Below, one piece after another: positions 1 through 13,106 of a stretch of DNA of 64,000 bases (the stretch's first letter is position 1; every line of letters begins with the position of its first letter). Made by a program: the position numbers and the translations under genes. This stretch comes from Lantana camara (taxonomy: Eukaryota > Streptophyta > Magnoliopsida > Lamiales > Verbenaceae): assembly GCA_037501455.1 (NCBI GenBank), contig CM074865.1:13896501-13960500 (forward strand), in the 5' to 3' direction. The notes under the pieces are model-generated. The model saw only the letters and a list, made by a program, of their open reading frames with translations. It was not told where the DNA came from and did not search any database.

Positions 1-1015
1 AAATTAATAATATTTTTAAAATATTCAATAAATAAGTTATTTTTTTATAATATAGGACGAGGTAGAATATATATATAATGATGAAATGGGTGTTTGCAAA
101 TTATACTCCACTTAGAAGTTAAAACATATAAGTTAAAGTTGTAAAATTTTTGTAATAGTAAAATCAGTGGATGTTTGGGAAAAAAAAGTGAAAAGCAGAA
201 AAATTAAAAATTACTGGATGGTGGAGATGGAGTGTTTGCAATAGTAAAATCAGTGGATGGTGGAGACTGGAATGTTTGCAGAGAAAAGTTGAGAATTATT
301 TTTAATCTTTATCAAGTTAAATATATATCACTAAATTTTTTTTAAGATAATTTTGGGCAATTTAATATGATTTGAATAATATATAAATATAAAAAATAGA
401 TTAAAATTATTTATAACAATTATGTATAATGAATGAAGTCATGTGAAACATAGATAATGAAAAATAACATAGAATGACTTAAAAATAAATAAATCCATAA
501 GAATTAATAAAAGAGAAAAATAAATTTATCTAATAATTAGAGATTTTTTGTAGATTTTTAATTGAAAGGAGAAGAAATAATTATAGGCTAGAGTTCTATT
601 TAAATATAAAAAGTAATTACAAACACCTTCAAAATCAATAAGAATTTATTTTTAGAGTTTACAAACACCCTCAAAATTAATAAGTATTTATTTTAGAGTT
701 TACAAACACTATTGAAATTTATCTATTCATTTTAGGGGTCAATTATAATTTACTTATTTTATTATGGGGTCAAATAATTATAATTTGGTATATTAACAAA
801 ATATTATAAGTTAAATATATAAATAAATAATTGAAAAAAAAAATTGAGTGGGGTCAAGTGACCCCACTTACCCTCATGTGGCGTCGCCCATGGATACATA
901 TATGTCATAGTTTATAAATTATAAGCTGTGTATAATTCTTGAAGTATTGGTCATTAATTGATTACATGATTTATATTTAAGTGCTCCAATTAATTCGTAT
1001 TAATTATACAATTGT
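1..1015. repeat. AT-rich DNA with degraded MITE-like repeat
   Basis: No gene is seen. A terminus-like motif GGGTGTTTGCAAA begins at 88. The following ~200 bases match, in inverted orientation, the end of the element at 16693-17472: both contain a 'GAAGTTAAA' stretch, a 'GTAATAGTAAAA' stretch and a purine block ending in 'GTGAAAA'. A ~46-bp unit carrying ACAAACACC is repeated imperfectly about three times at 613-720. I infer a decayed hAT-like element, but no target duplication is visible, so its boundaries are uncertain. The rest is plain AT-rich sequence. Confidence 0.35.
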
Positions 1016-1193
1016 ATTTTATGAGATCTATGATGCATGGATACTGACACGGCGACACGGACACGACACGACACGGATACGACGACACAGATTTTTTCTT
1101 GAATTTTCCACGTGAGGAGTGTCCGACACGAGTGTCCGACACGACACGACAAAATGAAATTTTTAGGAGTGTCCGTGCATCATAGATTTTATG
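1016..1193. mobile_element. Short hAT-like MITE rich in GACACG repeats
   Basis: ATTTTATG occurs at 1016-1023 and again at 1186-1193, which is an 8-bp target duplication as expected for hAT transposons. The element ends form an imperfect inverted repeat: CTATGATGCAYGGAYAC at the left (from 1028) and its complement at the right (ending 1185). The interior has many GACACG and CGTGTCCG repeats. Only ~160 bp lie between the duplications, so it cannot encode a transposase. The 441-bp element at 25556-25996 has related ends and the same subterminal motif, so they form one nonautonomous family. Confidence 0.75.
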
Positions 1194-1489
1194 TGTTTGA
1201 TAGTTACCTGGAGAGTTGTGGTAAAACTGTAAAATTGGTATCATATATAGTTAAATTATATTGAAATGAGATTGGATTGATTGAGTATGAAATTATATGA
1301 TTTAATATTTCTAAATGCATGTGTTATAATTGTATAATATTAAGATATGTTTATATGATGATTTATGGAATGAATGCTCTTACGTGCCTAAAGTCATATA
1401 GGTATGACACATCTAGAACTTTAATACTTGTTTAATTGTGCGTGTAACATTAATTGTGCGCATGATCATGCTCACGACATATCCTACCA

Positions 1490-2912
1490 TATTATATTTC
1501 TCGTATACATGTCTTGCCATCCCATATCATTTCACAACATCTCTTGATCATTGCCGTGCGTCGTAATTGGTCTATGATTGAGTCTAAGTCTCACGTGTCA
1601 TGTCTCGTTACACAGGTCCACTTTAAATAGGTCATGTTCCGGTTGAGTAGGGTCAACTACTTCTCTCACCCTCTATTGGTAAACTGTCGGTAAGATGAAA
1701 AGGTGAGGTTTATCTTCTTGCTGTAGCCAATAACCTATACCCGTATAGCCTACACGAATTGGAATTGTTTTCCCCGCATGTGAATTATTATACATATATG
1801 TATATCTATCTAATGAATACGTGATTGACTACAATATTCTCGATTTTTATTGAAAATGGATTTCAAGTAACAAATGGGTTATACATATAGATTCTTGTGC
1901 GTGTGTTCATGACTTTAATTGTGAAAACGGAAAGTTTCTTGCATGCATTGCGTAAACGAGTGCTTGTTCTTGAAAATCACCATTCGCGTGTTCGATGGGG
2001 CCCCACTCGCGTGTTTGAGTGGGGTAAGGGCCCGAGGCAACGTGGGAAGAGGAGCCGGGAAAGCATGGGCTGACGGTAAATCTATCTCGCGACCTCTACG
2101 GGGGACTGTGCTATCAGCGGAGGTAGTTGATACCACATGTTGCCTTTGACCGGCACTGAATGCCGAAGGAGCATAGTACCGAAATGGGCTATATGACTCG
2201 AGTGTAATTGGATGGTTAGGGGTTAGCTACCTCTTCCATCACCCGGAGGCAGAAGGATGGTTTCTTGTTATTGATTGATTGTGGAGTAAAGGTTGGAGAA
2301 AGGGTATAACTCGGTACCCACTGATTGCTTGAAACCCTTAATCCGGTATATTCCATCGTTCTTGAAAATAAATGATTGTCTTGTTCTTGAAAAGTGAAAC
2401 TAAGGTAAATGATGGTTTATTATTGAAAATTGAGGCTATATCGGATTGAGGCATCTTGTTATTGCATTGCATATCTCTACCTATTGCACCGTGTATATAT
2501 CTATTATATTCCTTCCGCCTCACCAGTCGCTCGACTGACCCTCTCTTGTTTTGTTTCTTGTTACCTTATTAGCTGCAGGTTGGAGTCAGCTAGGCGGCGT
2601 ATGAGTCGTGTTTTACTTCTCAAGTCTATTTAGGATAGTTCCAAGCTCATCTTCACTTTTGTTTAACATAGGGTAACTCATGTTCTTGATTAATGTTTTA
2701 GGTATTGATATATCATTGTGACCTGTGAGCCTAGTGTAGTTGTTTTTACTTAGTCGTGCGCCTTACCTGGGCATATTTTGTTATCGAAACGGAATTTCAT
2801 GTTTTAATTAATGTTGGCCCGTGGCCATTGCAATGTTTTATGTTTACTTTTGCTTCCGCTACCGTCTGTTTCTTTGACGATTGTCCGTCTAGAGCCGCCT
2901 AGCTAGGTGTTA
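1490..2912 (+). repeat. Fragment of Tekay-like gypsy LTR
   Basis: No coding potential. Several blocks match the solo LTR at 26256-32867. They are a 'TTGAGTCTAAGTCTC' block (~1580), a 'GGTGAGGTTT' block before the CCTATA motif (~1700), the 'GACCCTCTCTTGTTTTG' block (~2537) and the 'GCTAGGCGG' block (~2590). The usual LTR end, GGGTGCTACA, is missing after ~2912, so this copy is truncated at the right. The left edge is uncertain. I infer the plus orientation from the order of these blocks. Confidence 0.55.
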
Positions 2913-3331
2913 ATTAAAACCCCACGGCTTCTTGCTAAAACCCCATGGCTTCTTGCCGGTTCCTTTAAAAAAAATAAAATAAAATAAAAAATAAAAAAAT
3001 TTAGCCCATCAGTTGTTTTAATTAAATAAAAGAAACCTAATTTTATTTCGTTTCATCCTCTTTGCTCCGCCCGCCGTCTTCCTCTGTTTTTATCCACCGC
3101 TTCTTCCCTCTATTTTGCCGTTCCGGTCCGTTCTTAGCCGCGATAACTCCGTTCCAATCCGTTTTTTATCACGAAAACAGGGTGGAACGCCGTTCCGACC
3201 GATTTCGCGGCGTTCCACCCCCGCTCCATGGTGCCGGCGTTCCAACCCCGTCAAGGTGGAACGGCCACTGCCGTTCCGGTTTCGAAACGCCCGTTCCGGC
3301 CGTTATCGTGGCGTTCCAGTGAACCATGCAT
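2913..3331. mobile_element. 3' part of hAT-like element with CGTTCC repeats
   Basis: A GC-rich block (3060-3328) made of CGTTCC/GGAACG repeats ends in GGCGTTCCAGTGAACCATG. The complement of this end, CATGGTTCACTGGAACG, is close to the TIR of the hAT element at 51844-52934 (CATGGTTYGCMGGAACGG). No matching left end or 8-bp duplication was found, so I call it a truncated member of the same family. Two overlapping open frames here (up to 86 codons) are made of the repeats and are not credible genes. Confidence 0.5.
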
Positions 3332-4011
3332 GATTGAAAGTCTCTATATCGAGTAGGAACGTCTTCACTCCAGCGGATCGCGTGTACTTACACCGGGGAA
3401 TTATACCATCATCCAACCGAAACTCATACCGATATCGATACCCAAAATCATTCCAAAATCATTTGTCTTGATCATCGTCATCGTGCAACGAAAATTTAGA
3501 AGATCTGAAGTCAGGCGGCTAGGGTTTGCGGAAGGAATAATGATATTGAGTTGCACTCTTTTACTTGTTATACCAAATTACCAATTAAAGAGGACTTATT
3601 AATTTTTTTTGGAAGCAAAATGATTATCTTATATAGGATTCATAATCAATCTATTTTTTTTTATTTCAAATTTTTTATTTTAGTGAGACAAAATTGCAAA
3701 AATCGTCCTTTACAATATCGTGTTTTTAATTTTATCCTCTTATTTAAATTTTTTGCAATTATTGTTCAATTTCGGCCCGGAATTAACTAAAGCACTAATT
3801 TTTGTCACGTGGCTACAATTTGGCCGAATTTAGGGATTTTTTTTGCTGACTGATCTATAAAACTTACATGGTGTCCACATGGAAGGTTGATGTGTCAATT
3901 GAAAAAAAAATGCATATACATATCAAATTTAAGAAAGCAAAAATATTATTTAAAAAAAATATTATTGTCAATTGAATATATTTTATTTTATTTGTTTTTT
4001 AAATTTGATAT
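3332..4011. other. AT-rich noncoding stretch
   Basis: I see no gene, RNA or recognisable element. Open frames of 71-79 codons here are low-complexity Phe/Ile/Lys-rich readings of T- and A-rich DNA. Confidence 0.5.
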
Positions 4012-4460
4012 TGTAGGGGTCACACCTAACAGGTCTATTCAGCTAAGAGTAAACAGATCTTTGTTCGCCTCAAGAGGGACAAAAAAGAAACGAATGGCGT
4101 AAATATACCAATATCATGCCTAATGCATCTGTTCGGTCATAAGGAAAGGAGTCTTGTTCGCCAAATAACGGGCGAACAAGGGAAAAATGGTTTAAATATG
4201 TCAAAATATTCAGAACAGAACAAGTAAGAGGGAAAATGTTTATAGCATAACAAGAATCAAGAAGTAAAAGCATATCAGATCTGTTCGCAACACTCATCCT
4301 TAAAAACGATATCTAGAATAGATAAAAATAAATTTAGGGTCAAGGGAAAGAGTGGATTATAAATAAGAGGTCTCAAGACGAGAATGCCATAACAAAAGAT
4401 AGAGAACCAGAAAAGAGAAAGGGAGAAGAGGGAATCGTTTAAAGAGGAACACCTCATAAG
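4012..4460 (-). repeat. Transposon fragment related to 38246-38570
   Basis: Read on the minus strand, this stretch contains a motif around CCTCTTATTTATA, then TTTCCC, ACCCTAAATTT and a run ending in TAGATATC, in the same order and spacing as plus-strand 38260-38330. Both also contain GCGAACAAG-type motifs. It is therefore an inverted partial copy of the noncoding leader of the gypsy-type element at 38 kb. No terminus or target duplication was found. Confidence 0.5.
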
Positions 4461-4604
4461 TCATACACGTATTTATATTTTTTAAGTTTTTGTCTGATTT
4501 TATGAAAATACTCTAACATGCTTACACTATAAATTATTTTAAAGCCAAGTATAGTAGTTTGTCTCGAACCCCAATTGGCACAGGAAGGTTAGGCAAACAC
4601 TTCC

Positions 4605-4768
4605 TCAAATGCCTTTCATTTTATTTTATTATCACATTCGCAAGCAGAGAAGAAAATTACAGGTGCGAACACTTCAAAACAATATTTTAACTAATATCAC
4701 ACTCAATAAACGGAAATCATGTACGGGGAAATACGATTTGCAGACGACCGTGAAACCGAAGACTTCAT
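4605..4768 (-). other. 3' untranslated region of P450 copy 1
   Basis: The 160 bases just beyond the P450 stop codon match 46085-46245, beyond the stop of P450 copy 2. Shared blocks include TAATATCACACTC, ACGGAAATCA and TACGATTTGCA. Conservation outside the coding sequence shows that the two copies come from a gene-sized duplication rather than a retrocopy. Confidence 0.65.
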
Positions 4769-5392
4769 TCAAATCTGCGAAAGAAGATTCACCCTGCTTG
4801 CCCGAGGCAAACACTTAGCAATTAATGGTTCAGCCTTGTATGCAAGGATTCCACTATTTTCAGCCATATTCTCTAAATAATGACTTGTGGTTTGCCAATC
4901 AAAGCATTGAATAAGTGATCCCAATGCCAGGCCAATCATACGCATCGCGAATGCCTCTCCAGGGCATTTTCTCCTCCCTATTCCGAAAGCCAGATTCTTA
5001 AACTCTTCTTTCATCATCTTACCTTCTTCCGTCATAAACCTTTCAGGTTTAAACATTCGTGGATCATCCCAAACCTCGGGATCATTTTGCACAGCCCACA
5101 CGTTGACGTATAGTGTCGTGCCTCGTGGTACATGAAACCCTCCGACGGTGCAGTCCTGCGAGGGTTCTCGAGGCAGGAGCAAAGGACTTGAGGGGTTCAA
5201 TCTAAGTGATTCCTTTATAACGCAATGGAGGTATGGAAGCTCAGAAAGGTCAGAATCATTAATCAGGCGGTGTCCTACCTGGTCGTCTATCTCGTTTTGA
5301 ACTTTTTTCAGGATTTGAGGGTGGTTGAGAAGAAGTGTCATTGCCCACTCCATTGTTGCTACTGAAGAATCAGTGCCACCTTGAAGAAGTGG
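4769..5392 (-). pseudogene. Cytochrome P450 (CYP81-like) copy 1, exon 2
   Basis: This exon encodes the C-terminal 207 residues of a plant A-type P450, a heme monooxygenase anchored in the ER membrane. It reads in frame without interruption. Visible motifs are the I-helix oxygen-binding stretch GGTDSS, the K-helix ESLR, the PERF motif PERFM, and the heme loop FGIGRRKCPGE with the cysteine ligand. The splice acceptor CTCCTAG lies at 5393, and the first codons read PLLQGGTD. The length of 624 bases (207 codons plus stop) combines with a pre-deletion exon 1 of 301 codons to give ~508 residues, normal for the family. Exon 1 is 13 kb away and broken, so the gene as a whole is a pseudogene although this exon is intact. 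The CYP81 assignment rests on remembered family motifs, and the substrate cannot be told. Confidence 0.85.
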
Positions 5393-5799
5393 CTAGGAGA
5401 AATATAAGCAGTTAATTATGGACAGGATTCATGGTACCCGACAATGCAGTCATTAATCGGTCCCAACATTATATATGGCGATGTTTGACTATAATTGTGT
5501 TCTTTTGACTCAATACTATTTTATGGATGGCGATGTTTGACTATAATTGTGTTCTTCTGGATTTTTTGAAATATTTTGTCAAAAAGATATTGTCTCATTG
5601 GTTGTTGGATTAATATATTCTAATTATTATTAAACGCAATTCCTTGTTATATGCAATCAATTAATTATTTTATTAACAAACAATATATATACTATATATA
5701 TATATATATATATATATGTTATTAGTAATTTTATTATTATTTCAGTTTTTTTTTTTCCTGATTTTCTAACTAATTTATAAGGATCTCAACAATCAATTC

Positions 5800-6208
5800 T
5801 CTATTTGTATGCAAATGCAAACATATTTAATGGATTTTCAGGTTCTGCAGGGGAGTGCTAGGCGGGTTTAAGTCTTTTGGTCAAGTCTAGCATCTCAGTC
5901 ATATTTTGGTATTTACATAATTTTGTAATATGTGTAAACTTGTGTACATTATGGTTTCATGATAAGAACTTGAAATACATGTTATGGAAACAATGAATAA
6001 TATTGCTTTCGGAATGTCTGTAAATGATTAAGCTCTCTTCTCTTGATGCGTTGTTGTATTAATTGAGGGTTTGCCCGCCTAGCTAGTGTTGTGTTTTTTT
6101 TATTGTCTCTCGTTCGCTATAGGCTTGATTCATGTATGGGTGCTCGTTCCATATGTGGATTGAACTATAGTGCGGGGGATGTGGTGTCTTCGCGTTAAGG
6201 GTGCTACA
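5800..6208 (+). repeat. 3' end of a Tekay-like LTR
   Basis: The stretch contains GTGCTAGGCGGG (~5860), CCGCCTAGCTAG (~6077), a GTGCGGGGGATGTGGTGTC block and the terminal GGGTGCTACA at 6199-6208. The solo LTR at 26256-32867 ends the same way. Only the last ~400 bp of the ~3.3-kb LTR are present and the left edge is indistinct. Orientation is plus, opposite to the P450 that hosts it. Confidence 0.55.
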
Positions 6209-6984
6209 TATTTACTACTGAGTTAGGTTATGGTTGATATGGCTTTTTGGATCAGGGTCGTGGTTTTACGTCACAACTGGAATAACAGTTATTTTTGGCG
6301 TTTGGTATAGTTAAAGAAGGTGAGAATTCTATGTGTATATTTTTGCACAGATGCGCAAATACGTTTCAGTTTATAGATGAAAGTGTTGTGTGGTCGAAAT
6401 GATCTCGAATTCTAACGTCTGTGTTAGATTTGGTTTTGTTGATATGTGCTTCCATTGTGTTTCCTTATATTATTATGTGAAAGAGTTGTTGCTTGAGCTT
6501 TATCCTATTAATAACAAACGAATTTCATGAATTTGTTAATTTAAAAGGATAAGGAATGGGATACAGATGTTTCTGCATGAGTTGTGATGGTTTTGTTTCA
6601 GTTGTTAAAGGCTTAGTTAATGGATGCCAAGCAGAAAATATGACGGTTGTATGTAGCTGTTCTAAATGTAAATTATGAGTTCAGAAGATATGTGCTTTGA
6701 AAACTTTTTTAACTGTTTATTCCTAGTATACGAATGGTTATGCCTGCTTATGTGACTTCCTAATTATGAGGTTATGATGCATTAAACTTTTAGTTTGTTG
6801 TGGCATAGTGAATATAATTTTGAGTTCATGATTCATTTAACACTTAGTTTGTTGTTACTCCATTTGACAAATATCATGAAGCCAACGTTTCTTGTTTTTT
6901 AAATGGTAGAGTGCAGTGCAGGTTTGTGTTTTTAATAAAATTTATTAAAGGAACCTAATAAGGGTTTATTTTCAAACATCTTTA

Positions 6985-7413
6985 TGTTGGATTTTCTATT
7001 TAGTGGTCTCACATATTTAATAAATTGTACATGGACTATCTCATAATACGAGCCCGATTGAATGATCTATTTAAGATATATTTAATTATATGGGCTTATA
7101 GGAATATTTGTTGAAGTATGGGTCTTTTATGCGTAGAAATCCGTGGACACTTAATTATGATTGATAGGCCCATAATTAAGATGCCCACCTTTTGATTATA
7201 AATTAGGGTTGTGGTCCCTAGGTCAGATTCGTTCTTTGTCTTCTTTTCTGCCCCATCCCAGAAAGAATAGAATTAACAGCGTATCAAGTCTTAGAAGATC
7301 GCAACCTTGGATTGCCGAGCCAACTACAGATTACTATGGATCAAGGTACGCTTCCGTTTGTGTGTTCTCGATGAGTTCGACATGTTTGTTACGGATTAGG
7401 GATTTTCCCTACA
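6985..7413 (+). repeat. 5' LTR of the 6985-13539 copia element
   Basis: 429 bp, starting TGTTGGATTTTC and ending TTTTCCCTACA. It matches 13107-13539. The tRNA-Met-type primer-binding site follows at about 7416-7427. Confidence 0.9.
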
Positions 7414-8503
7414 AGTGGTATCAGAGTCACTCTCATGTGGAAGGATTGAGATTTATTTTTGATTGATAACAAATAGATCGAAAATTGAATGTGATTATCG
7501 AGTAAATCGAAATTTAAGGTTGACCGATTTCATTTAATCTCTTTATCGGAGCATTGAATCTGTTGGACAATTTGATGAATCGAGGATCTGGTTTGTTGAT
7601 ACAAGTTCGATTGATTCCTTTTATTGCCGAAACTGTTGATGAAATCTGTGGATTCGGTTTATATATTCATGTGGCTATGGTTACAAATTATCTAATTGGT
7701 GGATCTTAGTAGGAGTTTTATTTAGTTGGAATCCACTCTATTATTGTTTATTAATGGTTCTGTATATATGGGCTTCATTTGTAAGTTGGAATACTGTGCA
7801 CTAACTTTCAGTTTTAAGTGCCAATTTCAGAGACTTTTGTATATGCCTGACATGGTTGATAATTTGCATATGAAATACATGTTTATTGTTCAACGCATAT
7901 ATGTGCTGATATATGCATGTAGAAACATTGATCATGATGATTTATACAATTTGGCTTTCCAATCCCACTATACGTAATGATTTGTAATTGATTCGGAATT
8001 TGTTTCATGTGATTAATTATATATGCTCAATTCCGATATTTGGTTATGAAGTATGTCAGATGCCTGATGAGATTCAGAATATATGTAATTTCTGTGTTGG
8101 TAATTGCGAAAATTAATTAGATTGAACCAATATGTTACCAAAGTAGCCTCTATTGGGTAAGATTTAATTGATTTTTGTTAATTAAGTCATTTTTGTTATC
8201 TATGCGAAATAATCGGCCCAAAGGAAGATTGTTTTGGCCAGATAATGATAGTCATGAATATGTGATATATTAGGTGTTAACATGCTTACAATGTATCGGT
8301 CAAAAGAAAGGCATATTGTGAGACCGTTTTTTTTTGTTATCAATATTTTGACTGTGTAAGAGTACCACTTACAAATTGTTATTTCTATCCAAAGACTAAA
8401 TAATAATGTTGTGCTAGGTATCTTGAGATGGGCCCACCAGTGCATATATATTTTGATATTTTGCTTTATCTTTGTATATGCATGTTTCGATGTTTAATTA
8501 ATT

Positions 8504-11500
8504 GTGAGCATAATATTTTCTTTTATAGTATCTTCCATATCTGCCAACTTGAACAACATCCCTGAGCTCAATGGTTCCAATTTCAAGCAATGGAAAGAGC
8601 ATGTTATGATTATGCTTGGTTGTGCGGATCTCGATCATGCATTGAGGTTTGATCGCCCTACGGATCTCACTGATACTAGTACCGCTGTACAGAGATTCGC
8701 ATATGAGAAGTGGGAGCGATCAAATCGCATGAGTTTGATGATCATGAGGTGCTCAATTCCGGAAGCCATAAGGGGTGGTATTCCTGATGAAGAAAATGCT
8801 AAAAGTTTCCTTGACCAAATAGCAAACCGATTCAAAACTAATGAAAAGGTTGAGATCAGCACTACTCTTAGTAAGCTGGTTTCTATGCGGTATAAAGGTA
8901 AGGGAAACATAAGGGAGTACATCATAAAGATGTCTAATCTTGTGACAATACCTAAGGGCTTAAAGCTTGAGGTGTCGGATGATATACTTGTGCACTTGGT
9001 CTTGATCTCACTTCCTGCACAATTTAATCCATTTAAAATCTCCTATAATACTCAAAAGGAGAAATGGACTCTAAATGAGCTTATAGCTCAATGTGTGCAA
9101 GAAGAAGAGAGACTGAAACAAGATAGGACTGAAAGTGCTCATTTGACAATGACTTCTAAGGTTAGGGCTACCACCAATAAGAGGAAAAGGAATAAGGATA
9201 AGGAAACTACAGAATTTGGGACAAGCCAACCTAAGGTGCAAAACAAACAGAATTCGGTTATTTCTTGTTACTTTTGCAAGAAACCTGATCACATAAAGAA
9301 AGATCGTCCAAAATACGCCGCTTGGCGTGAAAAGAAAGGTAGACTTCTCAATTTTGTTTGTTCAGAAGTTAATTTGTCTTTAGTATCTAGTGACACTTGG
9401 TGGATAGATATGGGTGCAACTACTCACATAAGTGTCACAATGCAGGATTGCTTAAGGTGCCGAGTACCAACTGATGCTGAAAGATACATCTATGTGGGGA
9501 ATGACAATAAAGCTTTAGTGGAAGCTATTGGTGTTTTTAGAATTCATTTAGATACTGGTTTTTATTTGAATTTGGAAGAAACTTTCGTTGCACCGTCATT
9601 TAGACGAAACTTGATTTCTATTTCTTGTTTGGATAAATCTGGATATTCTTGTTCATTTGGAAATGGAAGTTGTGTTTTTTCTTTAAATTCAAATGTTATT
9701 GGTACTGGTACTCTAATTGATAATTTGTATAAATTGAACACCAAAGTTTCAACTGACATTGAAAATCTGCATTCAAGTAACTTTGGTACTAAATGTAAAT
9801 TAACGAATGAGAATTCATCAATGCTGTGGCATAAGCGTTTGGGGCATATCTCTGAAAAGAGAATACAGAGGCTTATATCACAAGGAATTCTTGATTCCCT
9901 TGATTTTACAGACTTTAAAATATGTATAGAATGTATAAAGGGAAAACAAACAAATATGAGGAAATTGGGTGCCAATAGGAGTAAAGAACCTTTAGAGTTG
10001 ATACATACAAATATTTGTGGTCCATTCGCTACAGTATCTTGGAATGGACAACGATACTTTATCAACTTTATTGATGATTACTCTCGCTATGGATATTTGT
10101 ACCTAATTCATGAGAAGTCACAGTCTTTGGAAGTATTTAAGACTTTAAAAGCCGAAGTTGAGAACCAACTAGGCAAAAAAATTAAAGCTGTTAGATCTGA
10201 CCGTGGTGGAGAATACTATGGCAGATATGACGGATCCGGTGAACAACATCCAGGACCCTTCGCCAAATACTTAAGTGAGTGTAGGATTGTACCTCAGTAC
10301 ACCATGCCGGAGAGTCCAAATCAAAATGGTGTTTTTGAGAGACGAAACCAAACTCTTAAGGCTATGGTGAGAAGTATGATTAATCATTCTTCATTGCCAG
10401 AATCACTTTGGGGCGAAGCACTAAAGACTGCAGTTTATATTTTAAATTGAGTTCCAAGCAAAGCAGTAGATAAAACCCCGTACGAGTTGTGGACAGGCAA
10501 GAAGCCTAGTATTAGGCACTTGCATGTCTGGGGATGTCCGGCTGAAGCTAGGCCCTATAAGCCTAACGAAAGGAAACTGGATTCAAGAACAATTAGCTGC
10601 TACTTTGTAGGTTACTCGCAAAGGTCTAGGGGGATTTAAGTTTTGTGACCCCACAAACAAGTCCTTTTTCGAAACGGGAAATGCCAAATTCATTGAGGAT
10701 GTTGATTACAGTGGGAGGGATCAAATTGGAAAGATTGTGTTTGACGAGGAATGTGTTAACATTCCCACTATAATTGCAGCCAAGAATGATTGGATAAATA
10801 TTCCTATCACCCTTCAGCCTGCGAATCAGGACAATTTGGAAAACACAATCACATTTGGGATTCCTACTGAATCAGTTCCGGGTTCATCATTTGTTCAAAA
10901 TAATGAGTTAGGACCCACTGACTTAGATTCAGAACCATCATCTATTCAAGATGATGCACCACAACAACCTCAAAATGAAGTGCCTATAAGGAGGTCCACT
11001 AGAGAAAAGAGGAAAGCGATTTCAAATGACTATGTCGTTTACCTCTATGAACATGAATTTGATATGGGATTGCAAGATGATTCTACGTCTTTCAATCAAG
11101 TAAAATTATGTTGAATGGATTAAAGCCATGAATGAAGAGATGAAATCCATTATGGATAACAACGTTTAGGATCTTGTCGAGTTACCACAAGGAGTAAAAC
11201 CAATTGGTTGTAAATGGATTTTTAAAACCAAACGGGACTCAAATGGTAACATCGAAAGATATAAAGCACATCTTGTTGCCAAGGGTTTCACTCAAAGGGA
11301 AGGCATTGATTTTAAAAAGACTTTCTCTCCAGTTTCAACGAAATGACTCTTTTAAAATAATTATGGCACTTATAGCTCATTATGATTTAGAGCTCCATCA
11401 AATGGACAACATTTCTCAATGGAGACATTGAAGAAACTATATACATGGTGCAACCGGAGAACTTTGAGTCCAAAGATTCAAAGCACCTAGTATGTAAACT

Positions 11501-12569
11501 CAAGAAGTCCATTTATGGTCTAAAGCAGGCATCCCTTCAGTGGTACCAAAAATTTGAGAAGGTGATTTCCTCTTTTGGTTTTAAGGAAAACACTGTTGAC
11601 CAATGCATATATCTCAAGGTCAGTGGGAGCAAATTTATTATCCTGGTGTTGTACGTAGATGATATTCTACTAGCAAGCAGCGATGTAAGCCTATTGCGTG
11701 AAACCAAGAAATCTCTATCAAGTAAATTTGAGATGAAAGATCTTAGGGAGGCATCTTATGTTCTGGGTATATAGATCCATCGGGATCGTTTCAAAGGTAT
11801 ACTCGGCTTATCGCAAAAGGCCTGTATCGATAAGATGCTGAGCTATTTTGGTATGTAGAATTGTGCACCAGGGGACACGCCTGTGTCAAAAGGTGATAAA
11901 TTTAGTTTGCTCCAATGTGCTAAAACGGACCTTGAGAAGAAAGAGATGGAGAAAATCCCTTATGCATCTGCAGTGGGGAGCCTCATGTATGCTCAAGTGT
12001 GTACGCGTCCGGATTTAGCGTACATAGTGGGGACGTTAGGTAGATATCTAAGTAACCCGGGAATGGATCATTGGAGGGTAGCAAAACGGGTTATGGGGTA
12101 TCTACAAAAGACTAAGGATTACATGCTCACCTATCGGAGATCCGATCACTTGGAGATCATTGGATACTTCGATTCAGACTATGTTGGATGCCTTGACAAC
12201 AGAAGATCCACATCAAATTATGTCTTCATGATGGCTGAAGGAGCTGTTTCTCGGAAAAGTGTCAACCAGACACTGATAGCTTCTTCCACTATGGAGACTG
12301 AATTTGTAGCATGCTTTGAGGCATCAAATCAGGGGATATGGCTCCGAAATTTTATCACTGGGCTGCAAATTGTCAATGGCATTGAAAGGCCACTGAGAAT
12401 TAATTGTGATAATAAGGTTGCAGAGTTATATTCAAAGAACAACCGGAGTTCATCTAAATCTAAGCATATAGATATTAAGTATCTGGTTGTGAAAAAAAAG
12501 AGTTCAGAGTCTTTAAGTGTCAATAAAGCATATAAGTACAAACTCAATGCTAGCAGATCCACTCACTAA
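8504..12569 (+). pseudogene. copia gag-pol remnant
   Basis: The order gag, zinc knuckle, protease, integrase, reverse transcriptase, RNase H is that of Ty1/copia. The first 648 codons (8504-10450) are open but catalytically compromised. The zinc knuckle lacks its last Cys (KKDRPK). The protease motif reads DMGAT instead of DSGAT. The first integrase Asp is replaced (HTNICGP where HTD is usual). The frame then ends at TGA (10448), where related proteins have Arg, consistent with CGA to TGA. Further frameshifts and stops follow (around 10630, 11114-11200, 11340, 11774 and 11856). The RT motif YVDDI (~11655) and a copia RNase H region (~12160-12480) remain readable. It cannot transpose by itself. 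Confidence 0.9.
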
Positions 12570-13106
12570 GGGATTGTCACCTAAAGTGTTTCATGAACAT
12601 GTGGCTCATATGGGTGTCATCAAACTAGATGACATGACTTAGTAGTGTGAGTTTGTGATTTTTCATCTTGCTTATTGACATGTTTTATGTTCTGTACAGA
12701 CTGAGGTTTAAGAGACAAATAAAGTTTTATTTGATTGAATACTCTGACAATAAGGATTTTGGCTTTCTATTGCGGTTTTGCATTAAGTATTTGAAAGTGC
12801 TTTGGGACTCTTTGAGTCATAAGGTAGGACCAGTTGGAAATAGGCATGAATAAGATCACATTACATGTAATTTTCATGCTACATGCCATACTTTTGATCT
12901 ATGTCATTGATTGTGTTAGTATTGTGATCATTGTTCGGTTTCGTTACGAATTGTGTAACGAAAGCTGCTTTGATCCTGTAATAACATAATTGATGGACCA
13001 GATTGTTTGGAAATATTTCGAAAGTAGAGATAGCATAAGGTTGCACGCACTAAGGTTTAAAACTATGTACATTTATATGGAACCATATGTGGACCAAGTG
13101 GGAGAT

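Noticed and set aside
990..1244. 84-codon minus ORF
   Set aside because: Formed by the GACACG repeats of the MITE.
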